This document shows positions 1 to 10,319 of a stretch of 64,000 nucleotides of DNA, piece by piece. The translations under genes and the position numbers were made by a program. Numbering within the stretch: position 1 is the first letter of the stretch; the number at the start of each line of letters is the position of its first letter. The stretch covers positions 1-64,000 of the forward strand of contig CAJNDS010000348.1 in the NCBI GenBank assembly GCA_905221605.1, in the 5' to 3' direction. The notes under the pieces were generated by a model. That model worked only from the letters and a program-made list of their open reading frames with translations, was not told the origin of the DNA and made no database searches. Origin of the DNA: Symbiodinium natans. Lineage: Eukaryota; Sar; Dinophyceae; Suessiales; Symbiodiniaceae.

Positions 1-1339
1 TGCTTCCTTCTGCTTCTGGTACTCACCAAGATGGCCGTGCGCGTCGGCGATCAAACCAAGCGTCACCCCGACGGTGATGTGACTAGCGCCAAACACCTAA
101 GGTTTCCAATGCCACAGGGCCCAAGAAGTCGCGGTTTACAGGGTCCTGCTGGTGCTGCTGTGTTGGGTTCCTGATATCAGAGATCAGCCTCCCTGTATTC
201 TTTGTTTGGGGTTTCTTTCATCGAGCAAGAATCCCACAAGGAACCCTTCGCAACCTGACAACAGCCCACTAAAAGTCATTAAAACCTGTCAAAGCCCCAC
301 GGAAAACTGATACAACCCCACCAAAACCTGACAAAAGCCCACTACACCTGACAACAACCCACTGAAACCCAACAAAATCCCACTAAAGCTTACCAAGACG
401 CAAAGTACTAAACATTAAACCCAATCACCCTTTTGCATGCAGGCCTGTTCGAACTGCCGGGCAAGCACTCCAAACGTGGTTGCCCTTTTGCACTAAAGCC
501 GCAGACTGGAATGATGTCGCCCTGTACTTCTGCTGCGCAGCTATGACAGTGATCGTACTTAATTAAGCCCTAAGCCCTACCCACACCTACGCCTTACACT
601 GACACCCTAAGCCATGTCGCGTACTCTCTTCCCACCATTTTCCCACACGACCACCTGCATTCCCTGTGCTTTCCCTATGCGTTGCCGTTGTTCGGTGTTT
701 TGCGTGCGTTTGCCCTGTGTTCCCCTATGTTTTCCCGTTTTTCGGGCAAGCCAGTGGCTCCACAGATGCCTGTTTCCATTTTTACATGCGTGCTTTTGCC
801 CGGTACCCCTTTCCTCTTTCAGCTCGGCGTCTTTTCAAATTGGGCCAGTTAATCTCTACATGACCTGACATCTCAGAATTGTACAGACATCATGAGCCAA
901 TTCATCACCCATGCCCATGCGTTGCTTCATTGGCCCATTATCCCTACGAAACCCCTGGGTTTTCCCATTTGAGGCAGGATGTTTTAGGGTTTTCAGGGTT
1001 TCCGACAGTCACATGGTCAAGGCAAAGAACGCCCGATTACAGAGTCACCAAGAAGTTTCAGAGGCTACAGTCAACACAACCATCGAGCCAGGATGCTGTT
1101 TCATAGACTTGCAGTGCCCTCTTCAACAACTGCATCTGCTGTCGGTACCGGCCCAAATCGCCACTGGCAATGGCAAGGCTGCACCGTGCTCGCGCAGCGG
1201 GAACCGAGTCAACACCGTGCTTCTCTTCGCAGCATCTAAGCCCAGCGGAACCTGTCGCGAGGCTGACTGTCATCTGGTAATAACCAGCGCAATCCATTAG
1301 ACTCATTAGACCTCCTGCACCACAGGTTTCTGCATTCCT
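1..1339. other. No recognisable gene; degenerate short repeats
   Basis: I see no exon here that I can support. Positions about 225-420 hold a degenerate array of units close to CCCACTAAAACCTGACAA. Positions about 555-615 have CCCTAAGCCCTA-like strings that loosely resemble the plant/alveolate telomere repeat. The open frames at 600-870 are rich in Phe, Cys and Pro and look like translated pyrimidine-rich DNA rather than protein. Confidence 0.5.
225..420. repeat. Degenerate tandem repeat, CCCACTAAAACCTGACAA-like
   Basis: About eight imperfect copies of an 18-24 bp unit are seen: a CCCACT or CCCACC core followed by AAAACCTGACAA or a variant. Copies differ by substitutions and small indels, so the array is old. 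No coding potential was seen. Confidence 0.55.
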
Positions 1340-1590
1340 CCAGGCCTAGCATGAACGCGGCTTCGCCGCTGTACGCGTGACCACAGACGGAGCAGGCCAG
1401 CTCATGCCACACTGCTTTGTGGATGTACGCCTTCAGGGGTGCAAGTTGCAACCGGACAAGGGCGCAGCGCTGCTGTGCCCAGCCCCATTCAGAACATGTC
1501 TGCTGACTCGCCAAGCGGCTCTGAGCAGACAGTCTCGATGCACCCACGCGGCAGATCCGCGGCACAAGCACGGCGAAAGCATGGAATCAC
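1340..1590 (-). CDS. RING-CH (RINGv) zinc-finger protein, partial exons
   Basis: Two exons give most of a RING-CH domain, the fold of MARCH-type E3 ubiquitin ligases. The first starts at 1590 after a GCAG acceptor and encodes PCLCRGSAAWVHRDC, which fits the C-x-C-x7-H-x2-C centre of the family, including the typical C(K/R)GS and VHxxCL. A GT-AG intron of 77 nt (1507-1431) joins it to an exon encoding HKAVWHELACSVCGHAY, which supplies the last C-x2-C pair. The resulting spacing between the central Cys and the last pair, about 19 residues, is normal for RING-CH. The exon with the first C-x2-C pair should lie at higher coordinates but I could not find it. Family members usually sit in membranes and ubiquitinate membrane proteins; no transmembrane segment is visible in this piece. 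The domain call is good; the gene ends are unknown. Confidence 0.6.
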
Positions 1591-1599
1591 CTGCGGGTT

Positions 1600-3470
1600 G
1601 GGTACTGCTTCTGTTGCTATTGAAGCATCGCAGGCCTTGAATATCACACATTTGCTGCTGCAATCAAGCGGCTGGAATGCTCTTCCAAGCATATTCGGCA
1701 CTGCTTGTGGGGCGAAGCCATGATTGGACCTCTGTGGGTCCCGGCATGGGGCGCTTCCGATCGATCCCGGCTGTAGCTTGGAGCCAAGGCTCACTGGACA
1801 AACGAAATCCTGGGTCATGGGTTGCTTCGGGCTACTTCGTTCTGAAGGCCCGTGTAGAGTCAGAGTAACGTAGGAAGCGTGCCGCACTCCAGGCGTGCTG
1901 TCGACGTCAAGCTCCTCTTTGCGACTGACAAGCAGACAGCACCCCGTCGAACTCGAGACTTCATGGTGCGCGCGCAGCAGGGAGCCGCCAGCGCAGCACT
2001 CCGAAGATCTGGTGCAACAGGTGTGCTTACCATGCTTGTGCTGACTTGGTGCACAAATTACACTCTCAAGGCTATCGGCGGGCGCAAGTAAGTTTCAGGT
2101 GATGGCCGTGCTACGTGAAAAATGTACTTGAGAAAGGTATAGGTCTATGCAAATCGAAGCCCCACCAGCCGCCTCTTAAGAGCAAGAATTAAAGAAACAA
2201 ACAGCACTGTCAACTCCGGAAACCGGAAATAATCGACGCGCGGCATAGACGGAAGCTTGCACTACACCACGCCGCGATGGAGATGCGCAGAAAGTTATTC
2301 TTGCATGTGCTCACTTACCCACCCCATGCCCATCGTAGGCACCCCAGGATAGGCATGTGCCGGCAGGTAATTACACTACAGTAACTACAGTACAGATTGT
2401 GCGCGGCCTATTCTAGAAATAGCAACTCTAGTAGCTACTGCCATCTCCGCGAGGCAATACCTCAAGTCAGCAGCAACAGCTTCATCTCGCCCCTCCCAAG
2501 GGCTCTGTTTGGGTCTTTCCAAAGCCGCACCTCGCAGGACACATCGCTTGCGAAGCTGCATATTGTGCAATCAAATGTGCTCTTCATGGTCTTCTTCTCG
2601 GGAAGATGCGACCGTGTATACACGGCTATGTACGTCTAAGTCTCAAAAACCCTCTGATCACTGGCAAGAGAGTGCCTTCGTGGCCTTGGCGACGCCCGGC
2701 TCGCTCGCCGCATCCAAGCGTGGGACGCCAAAGACGCGAACGATCCAATATCTGGGTCCTTCAGCAGCGCAATATTGACAGTGACCATGGTTGCCAGTCA
2801 CAGTTGATACTCTGCAAGATGCTCAGAGCTGGTCCTAGGGTCGATAGTGCCTCGACCTCGGCGCGCGAGATCTCGAAGAACTCTCGGTCACCTGTGAGTG
2901 ATGCATGTGATCTCGTCTCTCACTATACCGCGGCTTGCAATTGCCTGACGTCGTGGACTTCACCTCCGCAAAAACTATGTTCGGATCTCCTGCGCAGCGC
3001 AATGCTCTCCCTTAATGTCAAAACCTGATTCGTGTTCACATGCGCAAATCATGAACTTAATAGCTTGCAGACACTGTCAGTTCCTCGAAGACCTAAAACT
3101 CTGCAAAGTATGTTTAGCACACCAAGTAAAGCTTTCGGGGCTTGAGCTCAAAATTTTGCTCCCTTGTGTGAATGGGGGAAAACATGAAGACCCCTCCGCT
3201 TTTTGCGACCTTTTAACTGCCCAAGTCAACGGTAGCAGTAGCCGGATAGTAGAACCTCGCCCAGGCAGGGGGGCGGGGGGGGGGGTTGAGGGTACTCCTG
3301 TGGTTTGGCATACACATATCAAGTGCCCGAAGCTTTAGGCTGCCATGATCCGGAACGAACTCCCTTGGCATCCTTCTCCGCGCAGTGCTGCGTCCAGAAG
3401 GCCCTTGACTAACTCCGCTTCCACTGATCCACTCCCGCCGCAAATTGTGGGCATTGTTCCGCCCTGGCCT
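1600..3470. other. No recognisable gene; includes a poly-G tract
   Basis: No exon could be supported. A plus-strand open frame at 1879-2091 has a hydrophobic stretch near its end but no recognisable domain, and its antisense is equally open. An 18-base run that is all G except one C lies at 3268-3285. Confidence 0.4.
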
Positions 3471-3477
3471 TAAACAG

Positions 3478-3608
3478 GTATGACACCGCTGGGTATGGCT
3501 GTGTTTTGGTTTCGTAGGCATGCAGCACAATGTCCACGAGTGCCATGGTGCTTAGGATGAGGTCGCAGGGCAGCCCCAGCTCACTGGCCTCGTTGATCCA
3601 GCAAACCT
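3478..3608 (-). CDS. Single exon of an unidentified protein
   Basis: After a GCGAG acceptor, an exon of about 130 nt encodes VCWINEASELGLPCDLILST and continues through VDIVLHAYETKTQPYP. It has normal amino-acid composition and amphipathic character, and its end is followed by an AG|GC junction of the kind used elsewhere in the window. I do not recognise a family. It may belong to the same transcription unit as the minus-strand exons at 4.2-8.4 kb, of which it would be a 3' exon. Confidence 0.4.
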
Positions 3609-4249
3609 CGCAAGAACAACCACAAGCACACCAGATCTTACTGTCAGTTTCTTGACACGGGCCTCGGGCGGAAACATAGTTCACAGTCAAGGAGGTTCCC
3701 GGCCTGAAAGCCTTGCTGCTCCAGGGAAAGTGCCGCCAGTTGCTCCCCGATTTGGCCCACCGGGCTACGCTGCATGCTGCCTCAGACGTGTGAGTTGATA
3801 ACACCCTCTCCAATCTACTGGTTGACGCTCTTCGTCACACAATTCTTGTTAGCATATCGCTCTGAACAGAAATTTGCCCATACATGATAGCTCGATAAAC
3901 AGATAGTGGTTCAATCGCCTTGCATGTTGCATTGTTGCATGAAGGTGCTGCCTGAATCCGGTTTGCTGACCATCGTGCTTGTCAATGCTGCAGCGGGTAT
4001 CCTCAAGTTCTTCTCTACATAAACGGGAGCAGCCCCCCCCACACGCAGTTTGCGGGGTGGCTACATTCAAGGACAGCTGCCTTATCCAAAAATCTTAGAC
4101 CCGGACACGACAAAGCCCAGATAAAGCTGTCAGGCATCACGAATCAAGAGTTCTGCTCATGCTTGTTTGTACTGCTTGGTTCCGAGCCACCAATATGTTT
4201 CCTAGTCCACCCGCCCTCCTCTCCCTGCAAACAAAGTCATTGTGTGGGT

Positions 4250-5470
4250 GCCAGGCTTTCGATTTTCACAGACATGCACCGCAAGACCGAGGAACGAACA
4301 CAACAAACCTCCTTCCACGATTGTTTTGGACTTTTTTTGAGGAGGGGGTCGTAATCGTATCCGAAAACGAAATTCCAAAAGCAAGCCGAAGGAGCTGGCC
4401 GAAGGAGCGGAGGCCTTGCCAAGCGCATCTTGCAAGTCCCCCAAGCGGACATCCAAATCTTGGAAGCTGCCCGTCTCCATGGGCGGCGTGTCCAGGTCCA
4501 GTGCGATTCTGCGAGCGCCCGAAAGGCATGGGGCTCCACGGTGTATGCTCATTCTGTCATAGCTTTAGGGTTTATAGGGGATATGTGGAATCTCAACTTG
4601 AGGAGTGGCCTTTCCAGCGGGTATCCTCTGGGATGGCTCAGCTGCCGCTTCTCCCTTTGCAGGATCCTCCTGGGCCTCAAATCCCTTTGGTCCTGCCAAC
4701 GAAAGACTCCTCCACTCTCATCCGCAGGAGCACCAAAGAAGCAGGACACGTGAGTTGGTGTCCTCGTCTTGCTCACCTCGGGCCGGGGCACGGCCCCCAT
4801 CCTGGCAGAGATGCTGCTCTTTCTAAGAGCAGGAGAAAGCTTTTTCGTGGGCCTTTCGAGCTGGTTGCCCGGAAGCATCGGCCGCGTCAACCATCGCCTT
4901 ACCCCCAGACAGAGTCTCTGCAACAAAGAAACAATCAAAACTAGAGCTTGATCTTGGAAAATAAAGCTGGGGATTGCTGAAATTTGAAATTGACCCTCTG
5001 GGCTGGAGGCTTGGCGACTTCCCTGTCCGCGTCCCTCCGGTCGCGGCCCCCCTGACATCAGATACAGAGCAAGCAACTCGACTCAAATCAACTCACCCAG
5101 TTCAACTCAACTCAGTCAGTTGAAGCGAGTCCTGGCTGGGCATCGTAGGGCACGCTGCTTTCCGCGACGTTGTAGGGCACCATGGGAGGCAGCAACTCGG
5201 CCAGCTCCTGAAATCAACGGCCCATCACTATGGATGGGCGCAGCTTCGGCGCATACAAAGGAGGCGCCTGGTCTCTGCCAGCAGCCTCTGCCTGCACCGC
5301 TGGCACAGACGAGGAGCCGCTCTTCCTCACCCAAGTGCTTCGTGGCTTAGATTGAGATTGGCCCAATGCCAAAGAGTCTGCCGAAAAGAAACAGAGGCAA
5401 ACAAGTGAAGCCCAGGCCTTCCAGGCTCTCGCGACGTCGCCTTGGATCGCCGCCTTCGCCTGAAATCAAG
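4250..5470 (-). CDS. Minus-strand exon cluster, largely disordered unidentified protein
   Basis: Several minus-strand pieces look coding. One, 5470 to about 5230, starts after TTTCAG|GC, encodes AKAAIQGDVARAWKAWASLV and runs on into a Ser/Pro/Ala-rich stretch. A second, about 5205-5130, encodes ELAELLPPMVPYNVAESS. A third, about 4900-4830, encodes GGKAMVDAADASGQPARKA. A fourth, about 4700-4580, encodes AQEDPAKGEAAAEPSQRI. A fifth, about 4520-4350, encodes METGSFQDLDVRLGDLQDAL. They are low-complexity, charged and Ala/Pro-rich, so probably intrinsically disordered. Splice joins were not all resolved and no domain was recognised. They probably continue the exons at 5.65-6.9 kb. Confidence 0.4.
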
Positions 5471-5651
5471 CCTGGGGATTCCGGAGAGTTACGATATTCC
5501 GGCGGTTCCCCAAGTTCAACAGTAGAAGCCCCGAAGCGACCTTTGAAGAATTTCGGTTTGCGGATGCTTCGCTCTAAGGATTTCTTTCGTGATTTACGTA
5601 CAAGAGAGCAAGGGATCTTAAGGCTACTCTATGACTAGGAATTTGGCTGGT

Positions 5652-6900
5652 TTAAAGGTCATCTTGGCTTGTGGCTTGTCGCACCAGTATAGGGCGGGTG
5701 AGCTTGGTGCGGCACAGGGTCGCTTCACCGGCGTTCCGAAGCAAGTCTGACACGGAGAAGTCCGGCTCAACCCCGCTTCCCTCTTGTTGGACGTCTTCTG
5801 CGTCAGAAGCCTGCGCTAGTGCGCCCCACCAGTCTGAGTCATCCATGTCCTTCATCTCTTCGAAGAGCCTAGGTGGCGCTGACACTGGGGCATGGTACAC
5901 ACAACGAGTCTGGCAAAGTTCATCTGAGTGGCTTTTCAAGCAGTTGTTCTCTTGACTCCGAATCCTCCTGGCGTGGAAGAATCTCAGTCAAAGCAGCCAA
6001 GCTTCCAAGCAAGCAGGTCCTCAAGTTTCGATTCCGCTTCTGTCGCTACTGTCGTTGGGCTTCGCATTTCGCTGGCATTGGGGTCGTCGCCACCCATGGA
6101 AATGGGTTCTGGCGGTCGCTCTGGCAGATCTGGCAAGCTCTCTGAAGGTTCGCTTTGACCTTGAGGCAAGCGGATGGGCAAACGCACATGAGGTGGCCTG
6201 GCTGCGAGTAACGAACGCGTTGCCTTGGGCGACAGTTCCGATCGCCATTCTCAATAAGTTCACGATGGCCGCCGCCTGCTCAGAGAGACCTTGTTTGCCT
6301 CAGGTACGAGAGCTCGCATGCTCAAGCTGCTTTTCAAAATTTTCTGCTTTCGCCAGGCACACGTCTGCACAACGGCAGCGAGTGGCTACTCGTGCTTTGT
6401 TTCATGCCTCTGTAACCTACACATGCCATCGATCACGCCCTGCTTGCCGGCTGTAATAGTATTGAAAGGCAAACAAGTTGACAGTAAGTAATCAACCCCC
6501 AGCCTTTCGGCTCTTGCTGCTTTTCAGGAAGGCCCTGCATGGCGAAGGTGACCAAGGCCTTATGTGGTCCCGGACGCAAGTGACAGCACTGTGACAGCAT
6601 GGCGTACAAGATACACCAAGCAGCTAGTGTTCTGTTGAATTCCAAGGCCACAACTCTGGCAAGCTCGCGCGAGCCATTCTGAATGGCCTCCACGACCCCG
6701 CCCTCAAAGGCAAAGACGAGCTGCTTCTCCTGCAAGGGTCCCACGCTTAAGCGTGACTGTCGTGGCTGCAGGCCCAACAACAAGTGTGCATGCGAATGTG
6801 CCGTGATGCTGTGACGTACCGCGGGTTCCTCATCTCCACTCTCAGCACTTTCGCCGGTGAATTCCCGGTGGATGCGCTCAAGCTCCTTGATCCTCTTCTG
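5652..6900 (-). CDS. Minus-strand exons of an unidentified acidic/helical protein
   Basis: An exon near 6897-6825 follows a CATACAG acceptor and encodes KRIKELERIHREFTGESAES, a charged helix that could be coiled coil. An exon at about 6760-6500 encodes VGPLQEKQLVFAFEGGVVEA followed by ELARVVALEFNRTLAAWCIL, with normal globular composition. Exons at about 6187-5984 and 5939-5652 are acidic and Ser/Pro-rich, with ESLPDLPERPPEPISMGGDD in the first and KDMDDSDWWGALAQASDAED in the second. The order on the minus strand suggests one gene running from about 8.4 kb to about 4.2 kb, but this is inference. No family was recognised. Confidence 0.45.
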
Positions 6901-6979
6901 GGCTGTATGAGGTAGTCAGATAGTTGGGCATGTCGCAGATTCAAGAATGCGGGCACTTGATAGCGGATCCCCTCCGCAT

Positions 6980-8424
6980 GGTCCCGTTTTAAGCCGGCGG
7001 GCCGCGTACAAAACAGGGTCCAACAATATGTGCCACTTAACAAACCGTTGCATCGGATGCGCCGCCCGCAGCGAAGACACCAAGCATAAGAGTCTCATTA
7101 CTCTGGCGGACAAGGAACCCAACACTCAACATGCTCCCCCCTCCTCACGATCGGAACTGCCGCGCTCTTCGAGGACTTGAACTCCACAAACCTCGACGAG
7201 CAAGAATGCTTCTTGCTGCTGCGCGAGCTCAGCGGAACCACAATTGTGCAAGTGACAGCTGGAAACCGTATGCCATGCCACTGCATTGACATGTCTTCCG
7301 TGCTGGCAATCTCCTTGCCACTTGCTTCGACTTCATGGACGTCGAGAGCAATCACCTGCGACTGCCATGCACTTGTGGAAGACTGCGGGCCGTGTCGTGT
7401 TCAGCCGTGACCATGCATTGACATACCGCAGTCTTCAAACACGTGACGTGCAGCGGCTAAGAAGCCATGCATGCAATGCTATTTCGACCAAAAGCTATCA
7501 AAAGCTTCGCCGCCTGATAAAATGATATCCTGCTCGCCGGCTCTACCCGAAGCCTCTGTGGCACAAATGCTGTATGGAGGTTGCTAACAGCTAGTGCTCA
7601 AGAATGAGGAACCTTTCAGCAACGTCTTTCATACGACGGAAAACGTCGCCGATGTCCGGCCCGCTCTCCTTTCAGGCGACGCGTTGAAATTCTGCCACCA
7701 AAACAGGTTGAAAGCAGCTACAAACATCTGACTTTGAAGATCTCGACAACTCTCCAACGAAGCAGCATCCCGAAAACATCCTGAAACTGAATCCTGAGCG
7801 TGGCATTTGACTTGCTTAACTCGTCCCTTCTTGACTCGATGTTTGGAGCGCACCTTGACCGGCATGTCTTGTGCTTTGTCTGCGATCTTGTGCAGCGCTT
7901 GGGACAGAATCTCTTTTGCCAGTGCTTGTCGCTTCTCTTTGTGCACGGCCTCCGCTCCCGAAGGTTTGAGGGGAACTGCCTCACTGCCACGACAAGCTAG
8001 GTAAGGCTGTATTCGCAAGCCAGCAACACCTGCTGGAATCGGCATGCCTCCGGGATGACCACCGCACACCTTCTAAGTGTCTCTTCCTTCTGGTCCCAGG
8101 GCCCTGAGCAGAATAGGCCCGGAATGCGCCACATCTCCAAGTTGCCACCAAAAGTTCCCAAGATTTAACTGCATCAGCCAAGGTGCGGATCCCACATCGC
8201 TTTAGGAGTTGCATGATGCTGTGTCTATTTTTATGGCTCGCATCACGTTGGCCGGGCACTATTGGCACTATAGCCACAAACCGACGAGCATCTGGCAACC
8301 AGCCTCTGCACACAGCGGGGTCAAGCACGGGAATGCCTTCACAGAACCCGGGCCTGACAGTTGCGAGAGCTTGTTCTGGTCAATGATGTATGCAAACTGT
8401 CGCATTGGCTGCCACGACCTGGGA
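6980..8424 (-). CDS. Minus-strand exons of an unidentified protein
   Basis: Likely exons are seen at four places. At 8424-8340, after CCCAG, the product is MRQFAYIIDQNKLSQLS. At about 8230-8140 it includes QLLKRCGIRTLADAVKSWEL. At about 8000-7805 a basic helical stretch includes AVHKEKRQALAKEILSQAL and ends in a Lys/Arg-rich tail. At about 7118-6980 it includes RVMRLLCLVSSLRAAHPMQR and FVKWHILLDPVLYAARRLK. A fifth piece at 7355-7200 is open but less certain. They share strand and spacing with the exons at 5.65-6.9 kb and may form the 5' half of that gene. I do not recognise the product. Confidence 0.4.
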
Positions 8425-8810
8425 ACTGAGGTCAGGGCAGTGGCCAGCGGGTATTTGGCACTGGGTCAAGAATCCAAGAAAATGCACAGGCTTCGGGTCT
8501 ACTGCATCTGATTCTGGGTGATACTTACACGGCCTTGTTGAAACAGATCTACTACCCGTATTGCACGAGCAAGCTGGATCTGACTATCTGCCATGGAACT
8601 CGTCCGCGGCCTTCAGAAAGCAGAGGTCTAGAGCTCCAGCATAGAATGTCGCCTCACGGTGCGATTGTCTACTATGTGGCTGCATTGAATCACTGATAAA
8701 GCCTGGCAAGAAACAAGGGCGCTGGACATTTCCATGTCTGTCGCGGCACCACCGTCCTCAGCGGCAGTGACACAGCTTCGACTCGACCTTCGGAAGTAGA
8801 GGGGTCTCAG

Positions 8811-9055
8811 TCAAACGCAAAGTCCTCCTCTTCCTCCTGGCGGTGCTGCGCATCTTTGATCTCAGTGTCCACAACCAAGGACACTGTGCGAAGAATCCTC
8901 AGTCCACCAAGCTACAGTAAGCCATGCGTCTTTCATGCTCCGCCGACGTGGGCCTGGACTCGAGCCAAGCATCTGTCTTACAAAGCCTGGAATATGTGTC
9001 TCTTTGATCTTGGGTGTCCCCTTCTTGGCCGTGATGACACTTAACCTTGGAGAAG
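8811..9055 (-). CDS. C-terminal exons of an upstream minus-strand gene
   Basis: Two exons give a convincing protein end. The first, about 9055-8905, encodes a basic segment with VITAKKGTPKIKETHIPGF and PGPRRRSMKDAWLTVA. The second starts after CGCACAG near 8884, encodes VVDTEIKDAQHRQEEEEDFA and stops with TGA at 8811-8813. The acidic tail and in-frame stop argue for a true 3' end. It is most simply the 3' end of the NO VEIN-like gene, whose last other exon lies near 10.3 kb. The 1.2-kb gap between them is repeat-filled, so a separate small gene is possible. Confidence 0.45.
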
Positions 9056-9059
9056 GCGG

Positions 9060-10310
9060 ATGAATTCTGCATCAACACAGACTTACAGGCGAGACTGGAT
9101 GCAGCAAATATAGTAGGCATGGAGTAAGAGCTTGCCCAAAAGGGAAAGCCAAGAATGCGCGGCGAGGTGCGAACTAATGGCCCTGCGCGACCACTGGCAC
9201 GAAGGTACTTTCATTTTGTGAGAAGACTACAGCCACGCGGTGGCCCTCGCGAAGCAACTTCCGGAAACGCCGGGATGTATACTTCCAGCACCTACCAACC
9301 CTATGTAGATACGATTGGTTCTGTTTGGCTTGGAGGAACGCCCCAGAAGTTTTGGGAACCTTAATCCGAGCATCAGTTTAATTTATACCCCCATATTTAA
9401 AGAATTTTTTTTTGGCCGGAAGCCCGCCGGAAGACTACTTTCCATTAGGGTGGATTTCGTATGGGACAAACCCCCCACATTTAAAGGAATTTTTTGTTGG
9501 GGGGTTCCAAAATCTGTCGGCAGGCTTCTTGTTTTGCTTGCGGAGACGCAAAGCTACAGCACCTCAGGGATCTGCAGCCTATTGTCTTTAATAGAGAATC
9601 AATACAGGGCCGCGGTCCAACTATTGCGGAACCCTGCATTCCTTATTGTGGAGGGGGGGGGGGGGGGGGGGCCCCCCACCAATTAAACAGAAGCTCGGAT
9701 TAATTTTCGGCAGGTGGGAGGCTTTGCCAGTTTTTTGGCCGGTTTTAGAGGAGTTGGGTGGGTTTTTGAAGATCTTGGGAAAAGTCGGCAGTCTCTGCTG
9801 GCTGTTGGGCAACTTCCCGTCGTCAAATGCTGAACCAAAGATAGCCTCCCCTTCAACATACTGAACATCCGTCAGGCATCATGCAAGAGCCAAGGATTTC
9901 CTTCAGAAGCTGTGAAAACATACTTTCGTGACAAGTTGGGATGTTCTCCCTTGTACTAACAGTCCTACCCTGTTACAATCCCTATTCAGGACTGCTAGTA
10001 GAAGGGCAAGCCTTGACTTCGCTAATGCTGCTTGTCGTTGCGCGGTGCTGTGCGACTGCCAGCTCATCCAGTCTGCATGGGCTTATGCTCCTTGTTTCGC
10101 CCTCCCGTCGAGAACGTTGCCCTTGCACGGAGCAGAGGCTCACATGTTCCTTGCCAGCTCCACTTGAAATTGTGCACGAGGCTTTTTGTCCAAAGGGAAG
10201 TGGACGGGATAGAGGTGGTGGTAATTGGTGGTAGGATCAGCAGCAGCGATTAGCGGTCTGGGCGCAGTGCAACAAGTGCGACATGTGGGGTGCGCTACCA
10301 TCTTGATCTT
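9060..10310. other. Repeat-bearing intron or spacer
   Basis: Holds homopolymer-rich DNA: T and A runs near 9405-9415 and 9486-9500, a 19-base G run followed by six C, and two similar AATTTTTT-bearing segments about 85 bp apart, each following AAACCCC- or CCCCC-rich DNA. No exon could be supported. It is probably a large intron or spacer that has taken in a degraded repeat. Confidence 0.45.
9653..9677. repeat. Poly-G/poly-C tract (G19C6)
   Basis: Nineteen G followed directly by six C. One of several long G or C runs in the window (also 3268-3285, 24475-24494 and 45466-45484). Confidence 0.9.
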
Positions 10311-10319
10311 CTGCCCGGC

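Noticed and set aside
4159-4944. 261-codon plus-strand frame
   Set aside because: Antisense to minus-strand pieces that show better protein character and AG acceptors.
9621-9812. Pro-rich minus-strand frame over the poly-G tract
   Set aside because: The Pro/Gly run is just the homopolymer; no other protein signal.
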